A stretch of 64,000 nucleotides of DNA, taken from contig NZ_VFNP01000002.1 of NCBI RefSeq assembly GCF_006715635.1, positions 1,922,001 to 1,986,000 of the forward strand, written 5' to 3'. A program made the translations under genes and the position numbers. Position 1 is the stretch's first letter, and every line of letters begins with the position of its first letter. Below the pieces are notes generated by a model, which worked only from the letters and a program-made list of their open reading frames with translations, ran no database searches and had not been told where the DNA came from. This DNA is from Streptomyces sp. SLBN-118 (lineage in GTDB: Bacteria; Actinomycetota; Actinomycetes; Streptomycetales; Streptomycetaceae). Shown piece by piece: positions 27,663 to 35,953 of the stretch.

Positions 27663-27692
27663 TAGTGCAAAACTGAATTGCGACTAGTGCAA
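27663..27692 (+). promoter_or_regulatory. Direct repeat TAGTGCAA, candidate operator for the GNAT-MOSC pair
   Basis: TAGTGCAA occurs at 27663-27670 and 27685-27692, a 22-bp period (about two helical turns), in the only A/T-rich patch upstream of the acetyltransferase start (ATG 27714). It is probably a regulator site or overlaps the promoter; the regulator is unknown. Confidence 0.4.
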
Positions 27693-27713
27693 GACCCGGC
27701 TACGGTTCGGGTC

Positions 27714-28337
27714 ATGCCTGCCAAGACGCCGCAGCCCGTGACGCTGACCGGCCACCACGTACGCCTCGAACCGCTGACGACGGATCACCTCAGGGACCTC
27801 TTCGCCGCGGGCGGAGGTGACGACGAGGTCTGGCGCTGGCAGGGCGGACCCACTCCGCACACGGAGGACGAACTCGGCCACAAGCTGCATGAGCTGCTGA
27901 ACGACGCCGAACAGGGCACGTACGTCCCGTTCGCGGTCATCCGGCGCGCGACCGGCAGGGCGGTCGGCTGGACCACGTACATGGACGTCGATACGGAGAA
28001 CGAGCGCCTGGAGATCGGCTGGACCTGGTACGGCCGCGCGTCGTGGCGTACGGCGGTCAACACCGAGACGAAGCTGCTCCTGCTGACGCACGCCTTCGAG
28101 GAACTGGGCATGGGGCGCGTCCAGTTGAAGACGGACCACATGAACGAGCGGTCCCAGGCCGCCATCGCCCGCCTCGGGGCGCAGCGGGAAGGCGTCCTGC
28201 GCCGCCACAAGCAGCGCCCGGACGGGACGTGGCGGGACAGCGTCTACTTCTCGATCCTCGCGGACGAGTGGCCCGGGGTGAAGGCGCGCCTCGGCGACCG
28301 GCTGCGGCCTCAGTCGCCCGGCGAGGAGAAGCCATGA
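27714..28337 (+). CDS. GNAT family N-acetyltransferase (RimJ/RimL type)
   Basis: 207 residues. The start (VTLTGHHVRLEPLTTDHL) and the W-rich centre (GRAVGWTTYMDVDTENERLEIGWTWYG) are typical of the RimJ/RimL subgroup, with ERSQAAIARLGAQREGVLRRHK as motif B and C-terminal closure. Here the pyrophosphate loop is degenerate. Proteins of this type acetylate ribosomal-protein N-termini or small amines. The ATG at 27714 lacks a strong ribosome site. The stop overlaps the ATG of the next frame (ATGA), so it is coupled to the MOSC gene. Confidence 0.85.
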   Translation: MPAKTPQPVTLTGHHVRLEPLTTDHLRDLFAAGGGDDEVWRWQGGPTPHTEDELGHKLHELLNDAEQGTYVPFAVIRRATGRAVGWTTYMDVDTENERLEIGWTWYGRASWRTAVNTETKLLLLTHAFEELGMGRVQLKTDHMNERSQAAIARLGAQREGVLRRHKQRPDGTWRDSVYFSILADEWPGVKARLGDRLRPQSPGEEKP

Positions 28338-29218
28338 AGGCCGATCCCCGCTGCACGCACGTACGATCGGGTCGCATGGGGATCTCTGTACAGAAGCTGA
28401 CGTACTACCCGGTCAAGGGTTGCGCCGGGACCGGTGTCGAGTCCGCCCGGGTCGGCGTGATGGGGCTGGAGCACGACCGGACGTTCATGGTCGTCGACGC
28501 CGCGGACGGGTCGTTCCGCAGTCAGCGGGCGCTGCCGGCCATGGCCGCGATCCGGCCGGAGATCATCGGCGGCGGTGCCGCGCTGCGACTGTCCGCGGAC
28601 GGGGCCGAGAGTGTACTGCTGGACGTCGACCCGGACGGGGAGCGGAGGCCGGTGAGCATGTTCGGGCGGGACATCGGGGAGGGCGCGGATCAGGGAGATG
28701 CCGCTGCCTACTGGTTCTCCGAGGTCCTGGGGGCGAAGTCCAGGCTGGTGCGGGTGCCTTCGGACTTCGACCGGGACGGCTGGGGCGAGACGCCCGGCAA
28801 GGTCGGTTTCGCGGACGCGCATGCGGTGCTGGTGGCGTCCCAGGCCTCGCTCGACGGCCTGAACGCCCGGATCATGGCGCGGGGCGCGGCCCCGGTGCCG
28901 ATGGACCGCTTCCGGGCGAACATCGTTCTCGACGGCTGCGCCGAGCCGCACGCCGAGGACGAGATGCGCCGTCTGGAGATCGGCACCGTCAGACTCGCGT
29001 ACGCGGTCAGGGCGATGCGGTGCAGTGTCCCACTGGTCGACCAGTGCACGGGACTGCGCGCGGGCCCGGAGCCGATCCGCACGCTGGCGGCGTACCGGCG
29101 GGAGCCGGACTACGAGAACAAGGTCAGCTTCGGCATGAAGGCGGCGGTCGTGGAGCAGGGAACGCTTGCGGTGGGAGACCCCGTCGTGCCGGTGTGGGCG
29201 TCTGGGACGTCCGCCTGA
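28334..29218 (+). CDS. MOSC domain protein
   Basis: About 294 residues. The N-terminal beta-barrel domain (VQKLTYYPVKGCAG) is followed by the MOSC domain (from about residue 135) with FRANIVLDG and the conserved Cys in AMRCSVPLVDQCTG, which is the sulfur-carrying position of MOSC proteins. These act on molybdenum-cofactor-related sulfur transfer or N-hydroxylated substrates. ATG at 28334 overlaps the GNAT stop and has a GAGGAGAAG site; ATG at 28376 is an alternative start that drops 14 residues. Confidence 0.88.
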   Translation: MKADPRCTHVRSGRMGISVQKLTYYPVKGCAGTGVESARVGVMGLEHDRTFMVVDAADGSFRSQRALPAMAAIRPEIIGGGAALRLSADGAESVLLDVDPDGERRPVSMFGRDIGEGADQGDAAAYWFSEVLGAKSRLVRVPSDFDRDGWGETPGKVGFADAHAVLVASQASLDGLNARIMARGAAPVPMDRFRANIVLDGCAEPHAEDEMRRLEIGTVRLAYAVRAMRCSVPLVDQCTGLRAGPEPIRTLAAYRREPDYENKVSFGMKAAVVEQGTLAVGDPVVPVWASGTSA

Positions 29219-29228
29219 TCGCCCTCTT

Positions 29229-30602
29229 TCAGCAGCGGGGAGCCGGTTTGCTGTACGTCGTGTTGCTGGGGGTCGCCACGTAGTAGTCCGTGACGTAACG
29301 GCCGTTCAGAAGGCGGTCCCATATCTTCGTCGTGCCGACCGCCGAGCCCGACTTCTGGCAGACCACCCACGCCAGCGCCCCGTTGGGGGACGTGCCGCGT
29401 ATGGAGGACGAGGTGCCTGCGCCGGTGTGTTCGGCGAGCGTCGCGCTGGTCTGGTACGGGTACGTGCAGCGCGGCAGCGGGGCACTGTACGTGGTGCTGG
29501 ACGGGGTGCTGACGTAGTAGTCGGTGACGTACGTGCCGTCCGTGAGCTTGTCCCAGACGGCCGTGGTGCCGACCGCGGAACCCGGCGCCTGGCACGCCAC
29601 CTTGAGGGCGGCCCGGGGCGCGTATGTCTTTGCGACGGGGTAGCTGGTCGAGGGGCCGGTGCGGGCGTTGAGCGCGGTGGTGCTCGTCGCCGTGTAGGTG
29701 TACGCCACGGTGGCGACCGGCGCGTCGAGCCTGTCGGTGTCGATGTTGAGTGTGACGCCACCGTACGTCTCGTCGTGGTCGCCCTTGAACTGCTTGGCCC
29801 GCTGGTGCACCGCCCACTTGGAGTCGGCGATGCCGGTCCAGCCCTTGAGTGAGTCGACGGAGTCGAAGCGGGCGATCCACAGCGCGTCGGGGCGGGCGTA
29901 CGAGGTCGAGGTGTACACGTCGGAGAGCTGCTTCGCCCCGAAGTTGAGGTTCATGTACACGCCCGAGACATAGCCGAGCCGGTGCAGTTCCTTCGTCCAG
30001 CCCGAGAGGTACGCCAGCACCCCGGTCCGGCAGGTCGCGTCGGTCTGCGAGTACGCCTCGATGTCGTTGTAGAACGCGCTGCCGGGCTGCATTCCGAGCG
30101 CCTTCCCCTTGGCGACGGCGTCGCCGGCCGCGGCCGTGCCCTGGCCCTTGGCGGTCGCGGCGGCCCGGCTGATCTTGGCGTCCGTGGGCCTGCCGCCGCA
30201 CGGCGGTTGCAGGCCCTTGTAAATGGGCAGCAGGCGCCACTTCAGCGCGGAGACGGACGCGACCCACGACGGGGTCAGTTGGGGCTGGGCGCAGGTGCGG
30301 GTGATGCCCCCGATGTACACGCCGACGGCGCGGTACGGGGAGGCGCCCCACGCCTGGATCGCCGACAGCGGTGGCGCCGTACAGGTGTCGAAGGCGAGTC
30401 CCGAGTAGGTGGTCGCGCTCGCGCCGGGGGCATACGCGACCGAGGTGGCCGGTTCGGCCGCGGCGGGCGGGCCGAAGGTGAGGGCGGAGCCGGCGCTCAG
30501 TACGCCGGCGGCCGCGAAGACGAGAAATCTGCGGCGGATACGGCCGGTATTGCGGATGGTGCGGAGACCGCGGATACGAAGGCCGTGGTGCGGATGCGAC
30601 AT
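29229..30602 (-). CDS. Secreted DUF1906 glycoside-hydrolase-like protein with two SH3-like repeats
   Basis: 457 residues. A twin-Arg-like basic start (RRRFLVFAAAGVLSAGSALTFG) forms the export signal. The middle domain (residues about 60-265) matches DUF1906, a TIM-barrel fold related to lysozyme-type hydrolases, with YSGLAFDTC, GVYIGGI, DIEAY (the likely acidic active-site pair) and VSGVYMN. Two C-terminal bacterial-SH3-like repeats follow (each with GTT.xWDKLxDGTYVTDYYV), probably binding cell wall. ATG behind GGGGGAG. A likely extracellular wall-active enzyme. Confidence 0.88.
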   Translation of the reverse strand: MSHPHHGLRIRGLRTIRNTGRIRRRFLVFAAAGVLSAGSALTFGPPAAAEPATSVAYAPGASATTYSGLAFDTCTAPPLSAIQAWGASPYRAVGVYIGGITRTCAQPQLTPSWVASVSALKWRLLPIYKGLQPPCGGRPTDAKISRAAATAKGQGTAAAGDAVAKGKALGMQPGSAFYNDIEAYSQTDATCRTGVLAYLSGWTKELHRLGYVSGVYMNLNFGAKQLSDVYTSTSYARPDALWIARFDSVDSLKGWTGIADSKWAVHQRAKQFKGDHDETYGGVTLNIDTDRLDAPVATVAYTYTATSTTALNARTGPSTSYPVAKTYAPRAALKVACQAPGSAVGTTAVWDKLTDGTYVTDYYVSTPSSTTYSAPLPRCTYPYQTSATLAEHTGAGTSSSIRGTSPNGALAWVVCQKSGSAVGTTKIWDRLLNGRYVTDYYVATPSNTTYSKPAPRC

Positions 30603-30770
30603 GGCTCCCCCGTGGGCGAATCGGACGGTGAGACCAGAATGCACCGTTCTGCGCCAACCGGACCCTGCGACGCCGGGGTTTGTTGAATCAGCCTTCCGAC
30701 GAACCAGCACTGTTCCACCGCTGTCACCCAGAAGGCCCGGGCGACAGCGGCGGACAGCAGGCCCGTCGGA

Positions 30771-31085
30771 TCAGCGGCCGTAACGGATCAGCGCCCGCAC
30801 CATCCGGCACGTCGTGTCCGACGGCGGGTGGATCCCGATGCTCTCGGCCGTCGCTCGTATCTTGTGGTTGTCGGCCGTCGCCGGGTGATAGATCCCCGAG
30901 TCGAGCAGGGCGATCGTAAGGCGCATGGCCTTGAGTCGGCGGTTGTGGGAGACGTACCACTCGCGCGGCTGTCCGGCCGGGAGCGGCTTCTTCTTCAGCG
31001 GCTTGTACATGGACGACGACAAGGACGACGAGGACAGAGACGCAGTCACGGACACGGGCTTCGACATGAGTGTGGCAACAGCCAT
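30771..31085 (-). CDS. Small conserved Streptomyces-type protein, 104 residues
   Basis: The ATG at 31085 sits behind a perfect AGGAGGT ribosome site. An Ser-rich disordered N-terminus (residues 1-26) precedes a basic conserved half with KPLKKKPLPAGQPREWYVSHNRRLKAMRL and the terminal segment HPPSDTTCRMVRALIRYGR. No known domain is recognised. The dense basic and aromatic residues suggest nucleic-acid or protein binding. It diverges from the ArsC-like gene by 121 bp. Confidence 0.78.
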   Translation of the reverse strand: MAVATLMSKPVSVTASLSSSSLSSSMYKPLKKKPLPAGQPREWYVSHNRRLKAMRLTIALLDSGIYHPATADNHKIRATAESIGIHPPSDTTCRMVRALIRYGR

Positions 31086-31206
31086 CGACAACCTCCTGGC
31101 GCGGTGGCGGGACCATCCCGAACTACTGTTCAGTCTACTGGCCACCACTGACAATCGGCCCTGGCCAGGGGGTGTTTGAGGGGCGTGTGAGCAGTACCGT
31201 GGCGGC

Positions 31207-31575
31207 ATGGAGATCTGGATCAACCCCGCCTGTTCCAAGTGCCGCAGCGCCGTCGATCTGCTCGACGGCGAGGGCGCCTCGTACACCGTCCGGCGCTATC
31301 TGGAGGATGTGCCGAGCGAGGAGGAGATCCGGGCCGTGCTCGAACGGCTCGGGCTTGAGCCGTGGGACATCACACGGACGCAGGAGGCCGATGCGAAGGA
31401 GCTCGGGCTCAAGGAGTGGCCGCGGGACGAGGGTTCGAGGGACAGGTGGGTCGCCGCGCTCGCGCAGCACCCGAAGCTGATTCAGCGGCCGATCATCACG
31501 GCGGACGACGGGACGGCGGTCGTGGGGCGTACGGACGAGGCGGTACGGGACGCGCTCGACCGGTCCTCGCACTAG
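31207..31575 (+). CDS. ArsC/Spx-type thioredoxin-fold reductase
   Basis: 122 residues. The active-site loop NPACSKCRSA holds the redox Cys pair in CxxC form, as in the glutaredoxin-coupled arsenate reductase / YffB family, and the end IQRPIITADDGTAVVGR matches the conserved RPI(I/V) motif. It may reduce arsenate, or it may be a YffB-like protein of unknown substrate. There is no ars operon nearby. It is a single-gene unit. Confidence 0.9.
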   Translation: MEIWINPACSKCRSAVDLLDGEGASYTVRRYLEDVPSEEEIRAVLERLGLEPWDITRTQEADAKELGLKEWPRDEGSRDRWVAALAQHPKLIQRPIITADDGTAVVGRTDEAVRDALDRSSH

Positions 31576-31768
31576 CTCGGAGCGTCCTGCCCCCGGGGGC
31601 GCCGGACAGGCTGTGCCGCCGCGCTGCGGCCTCAGCCAGTCGCACCGGACCCCTCTGAGCTGCGCCAACCTTAAGGAAAGTTAAGGAAGTTGTGGGCGGG
31701 ACGCTGAGAAACCAGCGATGCCGACTCGTACGTAGGGACACACGGAACCGACCCGACAGGAGTCCCAC

Positions 31769-32752
31769 GTGTCCCGCAAGAAGACCCTCAGCGGTAAGAA
31801 GAAGATCGCTCTGCTCGTCGGCGCCGCCACCGTAGTCGGCGGTACGGCAGTGGCCATGACCGGCACCAGCAACGCGTCGGTGGCCTGCGACGGACTGACC
31901 CAGGCCCTGAAGAACAACGAGAGCTTCATCGCAGGCCAGCGTGCCAATCCGGACGCCCAGTCCGAGGCCCGGATCGCCAACCGGCAGGCGGTCATCGAGG
32001 AGATCAAGCGGAAGCAGGCGGCTTCCGGGTGCGAGGTGGGAGGCGGCGGAGGTGAGGCCGCTCAGCCGCCCGCGGAAGCCCAGGGCGCCGGCCAGAACGG
32101 CGACCAGGGCGGAAGCCAGGCCGGTGACCAGAACGGCGGCGGCCAGGCGTCCGGCGAAGTCGTCTGCGCCGGGTCGACCGTCACCCTGTCCGGCGAGGCC
32201 GGCGCACCCGCGGCCTCCAGCAACCAGTTCCCCATCGGCACCACCCTCAAGGTGACCAACCTCGACAACAACAAGTCGACCACGGTCAAGGTCACCTCGA
32301 CGTCCGGCAGCTGCGCCCTGCTGAACAACGCGGCCTTCGAGCAGGTCCGCGAGCCCGGCAAGAACCTCATCCGCAAGGCAAGGATCGAGAAGGTCGGGAG
32401 CGGAGACCAGGGCGGGAACCAGGCGGGCGACCAGGCCGGTGACCAGAACGGCGGCCAGAACGGAAGCCAGGCCGGTGACCAGAACGGCGGCGGCCAGGCG
32501 TCCGGCGAAGTCGTCTGCGCCGGGTCGACCGTGACCCTCTCGGGCGAGGGCGGCGCACCCGCCGCCTCCAGTGGCCAGTTCCCGATCGGCACCAGCCTCA
32601 AGGTGACCAACCTCGACAACAACAAGTCGACCACGGTCAAGGTCACCTCGACGTCCGGCAGCTGCGCCCTGCTGAACAACGCGGCCTTCGAGCAGGTCCG
32701 CGAGCCCGGCAAGTTCCTGATCCGCAAGGCCAGGATCGAGCGCGTCGGCTGA
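31769..32752 (+). CDS. Secreted protein with two near-identical double-psi-barrel-like domains
   Basis: 327 residues. A basic signal peptide (residues 1-38, KKKIALLVGAATVVGG...NASVAC) is followed by a helical module bracketed by Cys40 and Cys88, then two copies of an about 80-residue domain (129-210 and 246-327) separated by QNGG/QAGD-rich linkers. Each domain (IGTTLKVTNLDNNKSTTVKVTSTSGSC) resembles RlpA-like double-psi beta-barrels, but lacks an evident catalytic Asp-His. GTG behind AGGAG. The role is probably structural or wall-binding on the cell surface; the same layout occurs in the DUF1996 protein at 39498. Confidence 0.8.
   Translation: MSRKKTLSGKKKIALLVGAATVVGGTAVAMTGTSNASVACDGLTQALKNNESFIAGQRANPDAQSEARIANRQAVIEEIKRKQAASGCEVGGGGGEAAQPPAEAQGAGQNGDQGGSQAGDQNGGGQASGEVVCAGSTVTLSGEAGAPAASSNQFPIGTTLKVTNLDNNKSTTVKVTSTSGSCALLNNAAFEQVREPGKNLIRKARIEKVGSGDQGGNQAGDQAGDQNGGQNGSQAGDQNGGGQASGEVVCAGSTVTLSGEGGAPAASSGQFPIGTSLKVTNLDNNKSTTVKVTSTSGSCALLNNAAFEQVREPGKFLIRKARIERVG
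32111..32748 (+). repeat. Intragenic direct duplication, period 351 bp
   Basis: The segment 32111-32397 recurs at 32462-32748 (offset exactly 351 bp = 117 codons). Long stretches are identical at nucleotide level (for example CAAGGTGACCAACCTCGACA through the Cys-containing loop), so duplication or gene conversion is recent. Confidence 0.92.
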
Positions 32753-32771
32753 CCCCGACGCCCCACGGAAC

Positions 32772-32805
32772 CCAGGGCGGTGCCCCCCGTACGGCACCGC
32801 CCTGG
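32772..32805. terminator. Bidirectional hairpin between convergent genes
   Basis: Perfect 13-bp inverted repeat (32772-32784 and 32793-32805) with an 8-nt loop, directly between the secreted protein gene and the convergent Gfo/Idh gene. Confidence 0.85.
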
Positions 32806-33714
32806 TCACCGGTCGAGCAGGAGCTCCGCCTCCGCCAGGATCTCCGTCACTCGCAGCCCGAACCGTATGTCGCACTCGTGGGCCCGTCCCGTACGAGCCG
32901 ACTCCAGCAGCGCGTCCACCGCCGCCCCGAACGAGCGCACAGCATCCCCCCACACCGGCAGTTGGACCCTCCCCCGGTCGCCGACGAGCTCGATGCGCAC
33001 GCCGGACGCCGCCACCGGCGCACTCAGACCGAGCGTCGCCGTGCTCGACGCCCCAGACGTGTGCCGCAGCACCAGATGCACGGTGTCCTTGGGCCCGCGC
33101 GCCGCGGTCACCTCCGTCACATCGCCGAGCGCCGGGATCACTACGGAGAGCACATGCGGGCCGACGTCCCACAGTCCGCCCTTCTCACGCCGCCACGGCG
33201 AGGCGGCGTACGGGCTGTCTCCGCCCGGCGCGTACAGCGAGCCGAGCCACTGGGCGTGAGCCGTGAACCAGCCGCCCGCCGCCGCCTGTTCGGCGATCCA
33301 GGGCGCCGTGTCCGCGGCGAAGCGCAGGGTGCAGAAGACCACTGAAGCGACCCCGACGCGCTCGGCCGCCTGTGCCGCCTCTCTCGCCGCCGCCACGCTC
33401 GTGGCGACCGGCTTGTCCAGCAGAAGGTGACAGCCCGCCTCCGCGGCACGGGCCGCGAGCGGTGCCTGGATGTCCGGCGGCAGCGCGAAGGAGACCGCGT
33501 CACTGGCGGCGAAGAGGTCGTCCACGCCGTCGTCGCCGGAGAAGGCGCCGGTACCGTGCGCGCCTGCCAGGACGGCTGCCGCCTCGGGCCGTCTGGCCCA
33601 CACCCCGGTGAAGTCGACGTCGCGGTGCGCGGCGAGCGCGGGAGCCTGGGTGCGCTCCGCCCAGGGGCCGGCGCCGATCAGTCCGATACGCAGCTGCTTC
33701 GCGGGCCTCGTCAT
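32806..33714 (-). CDS. Gfo/Idh/MocA family oxidoreductase
   Basis: 302 residues. The N-terminal Rossmann domain has IGLIGAGPWAERT as its NAD(P) loop, and LLLDKPVATS contains the family EKP-like motif (DKP here). The C-terminal alpha/beta domain includes GLWDVGPHVLS with the conserved His of the dimeric sugar-oxidoreductase family. The substrate is probably a sugar or inositol derivative, not identifiable. The start at 33714 is chosen where the Rossmann fold begins. It reads away from the TIR-PRTase-HIT gene. Confidence 0.88.
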   Translation of the reverse strand: MTRPAKQLRIGLIGAGPWAERTQAPALAAHRDVDFTGVWARRPEAAAVLAGAHGTGAFSGDDGVDDLFAASDAVSFALPPDIQAPLAARAAEAGCHLLLDKPVATSVAAAREAAQAAERVGVASVVFCTLRFAADTAPWIAEQAAAGGWFTAHAQWLGSLYAPGGDSPYAASPWRREKGGLWDVGPHVLSVVIPALGDVTEVTAARGPKDTVHLVLRHTSGASSTATLGLSAPVAASGVRIELVGDRGRVQLPVWGDAVRSFGAAVDALLESARTGRAHECDIRFGLRVTEILAEAELLLDR

Positions 33715-33918
33715 GCGGACCAGTGTGCCCGTGAATGCCGTACGTTCCCTCGATTCCGCCGGAGCCCTGCCCGGCCGGACCCTTGTATACGACGTGTACG
33801 ACGCGGCGCTGCTCAAGGAAGGGGGCAAGCTGATGGCCGGAGACTAAAATCCGTGCACCACGGGGGGGCGGCGCGGCCGGGCGGCGCCCGCGGTAGGTGA
33901 GCGGCAGGAGCAGCCCGC

Positions 33919-35778
33919 ATGACGCGCGTCTTCATAGCTTCGTCCACGGAGGGCCGGCCGTTCGCGCAGGCGGTGGCGGCCGTGCTGGCACGGCAGGGCG
34001 TGGAGCCGCTGCTGTGGTGGAGCCAGCAGTGTTTCCCGCCCGGAATGACCCTGCTGGACTCGCTGTTACGGCTGATCAACGAGGCGGACGGGGCGCTGAT
34101 CATCGCCACGCCCGACGACCGGACAACCCGGCGCGGGGCGACCAGTTACGCCCCGGCGAGCAATGTCCTGCTGGAGTACGGCTTGTTCACCGGGCGCCTG
34201 GGCCAGGCGCGGGTGGCGATCGTGACGGTGGGAGATCCCGATCTGCCGTCGGATCTGGGCGGCGTGGTAAATCTGCGGCTCGGGTCGCCCGCCGCCTACC
34301 AGGACCCCTCGGTGTACGAGTCGGTGGAGATCGAGCCCAAGATCGTGCCATGGCTGCGCACCCTGGACGCGGTCAGCAGCAACGGCGCGAGGATCGCGAG
34401 CCTTCTCAGCCGGCTCGCGCCACAGGCCAAGCCACGGGACCGGGTCCGGCTCAAGGCGCGGGTGCTGTGTGACCAGCTCGACTCGCGCGCGTTCCCCAAA
34501 CTGCCCGAGCCGCAGGTGCTGGACATCCTGCGCCGCTATGCCCTCTCGTACGGCCGGGAAGAGCGAGTCGGACATACGGTGAAAACACCGGTCGCCGGCT
34601 ATCTCGATCTGACACGCGTCACCCCGGAATCCCTCGACCAGCGGGTTCTTGCGGGCCACCTGGCCTACCATGTGGCCGAACTGGTCAACCGCAAGGTAAT
34701 GCGACCGACACTGATCGCCGTTTCGAAGGTGGCGGCCACCGGTATTTTGAGCGCGGCGGCCGACTTGCTACCCTTCCCTGCCGTCTACGTAAGTCCCTAT
34801 GGCCCGAACCGTGGCAACCCCGTCGAGGGTTTTTACGAGAAGGGCGATCGCGCCGTCCTGTTGCACGATGTGGCCTTGAGTGGACATCATCTGGTCGATT
34901 GCATGACCGCCCTCCGGTCCGCAGGCATCAATGCCAGGCATATTGTTGCACTCGCCGAGCACGACGGTCAGAACGAGGCTCTCGATTCATTGCTCCAAGA
35001 AAACGGGATCATGATGCACACCGCCGTGAAGTTCACCCCAGGCACCGGACACCACCCCCAGGCGGTGGAATCGATCCAGCCCTTGGGCATCACCGGATCG
35101 CCGGACCCGGACGCCGCCCCGCAGTGTCTGCTGTGCGATGTGCTCAACGACGCCGAAACCACCCCCTTTCGGGGCCTGTTCGGCCGCGAAGAACTGCAGT
35201 CCGAGGTGCTGGCGCGGGCCGACGGATTCGTGGTCGTCGCGGACGTCGCCCCGCTGACCCGCGGCCATGTCCTCATCGTCCCCGACGAGCACGCACTCTC
35301 CATGGCGGACCTCTCCCCGGCGGCGCTCGCCGGCCTTGAAATGCTGCGCAGGCATGTCACGTCGGTCATTCGCGAAGGATTCGCATCGGAAGTCGTAGCA
35401 TTCGAGCACGGATTGTGCGATCCGAATCTGAGTTCCGCCTGCGGAATCGACCACGCACATCTCCATGTCGTACCGCTGGACCAACCCGTCGCACCGCGCT
35501 TCCGGGAAAGCTTCGCCTGCCGGGACATCGGATCCCTGTCCGAGCTTCCGCAGGTGAACGAGGCACGTCAGGAATACCTTCTGCTGATCGACCAGGAGGG
35601 CGCGCACCATTTCGCTGCGGCGCAGGTGCCGACGAGCCAGTTCTTCCGCAAGATGATCGCCGAAATCAGCGGCGAGCTGCTGTGGAAATGGAACGACAAA
35701 TTCTTGCTGGGCGACCGCGAAGAGACCCGCGCCAGGATTCTGGAGCTGCATCGCGTCTTCGGCGCGGCGGCCGGCTGA
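33919..35778 (+). CDS. TIR-like (CAP12/Pycsar-type) - phosphoribosyltransferase - HIT triple fusion
   Basis: 619 residues, cytoplasmic. Residues 1-~125: a TIR-like nucleotide-binding domain (VFIASSTEG, FPPGMTLLDSL, IIATPDD, NVLLEYGLFTGRLG with Glu86), the pattern of CBASS/Pycsar-type effectors. Residues about 200-372: a type-I phosphoribosyltransferase with the PRPP loop AVLLHDVALSGHH (312-324). Residues 401-~530: a HIT domain with CxxC (403, 406) and the triad H512-A-H514-L-H516. A C-terminal helical tail follows. GGCAGGAG precedes the ATG. Leu50 (34066-34068) is a TTA codon. Codon use in the second half is less GC-rich than its neighbours, suggesting transfer. The fusion implies nucleotide or NAD-derived signal metabolism in defence; this is inferred. 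Confidence 0.85.
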   Translation: MTRVFIASSTEGRPFAQAVAAVLARQGVEPLLWWSQQCFPPGMTLLDSLLRLINEADGALIIATPDDRTTRRGATSYAPASNVLLEYGLFTGRLGQARVAIVTVGDPDLPSDLGGVVNLRLGSPAAYQDPSVYESVEIEPKIVPWLRTLDAVSSNGARIASLLSRLAPQAKPRDRVRLKARVLCDQLDSRAFPKLPEPQVLDILRRYALSYGREERVGHTVKTPVAGYLDLTRVTPESLDQRVLAGHLAYHVAELVNRKVMRPTLIAVSKVAATGILSAAADLLPFPAVYVSPYGPNRGNPVEGFYEKGDRAVLLHDVALSGHHLVDCMTALRSAGINARHIVALAEHDGQNEALDSLLQENGIMMHTAVKFTPGTGHHPQAVESIQPLGITGSPDPDAAPQCLLCDVLNDAETTPFRGLFGREELQSEVLARADGFVVVADVAPLTRGHVLIVPDEHALSMADLSPAALAGLEMLRRHVTSVIREGFASEVVAFEHGLCDPNLSSACGIDHAHLHVVPLDQPVAPRFRESFACRDIGSLSELPQVNEARQEYLLLIDQEGAHHFAAAQVPTSQFFRKMIAEISGELLWKWNDKFLLGDREETRARILELHRVFGAAAG

Positions 35779-35861
35779 GCCACTGAGCCGACCCGTCGGG
35801 CGAGCGGGCAGACGGTGCAAAGGGGGGCTCACGCGAAGCCGGGCCGGGCCACCGGTCCGGC

Positions 35862-35899
35862 GTAACGTGGGGTTCACACATGGGCAACGGACGGGAAAT
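35862..35899 (+). promoter_or_regulatory. GlnR box upstream of glnII
   Basis: GTAAC - 6 nt - TTCAC - 6 nt - GCAAC - 6 nt - GAAAT follows the GlnR a-b-a-b spacing exactly, about 55 bp before the glnII start codon. The b-sites are imperfect compared with the glnA box. GlnR activates glnII under nitrogen limitation. Confidence 0.8.
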
Positions 35900-35953
35900 C
35901 CCGTATTGCGAAGCTGCGCGGCATACCGCTGCACCCGCAAAGGATGAGGCCCC

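Noticed and set aside
33919..34300. Search for a cyclase or CD-NTase gene next to the TIR-like gene
   Set aside because: None within 3 kb on either side: neighbours are Gfo/Idh and glnII, so no classical CBASS or Pycsar operon is claimed.
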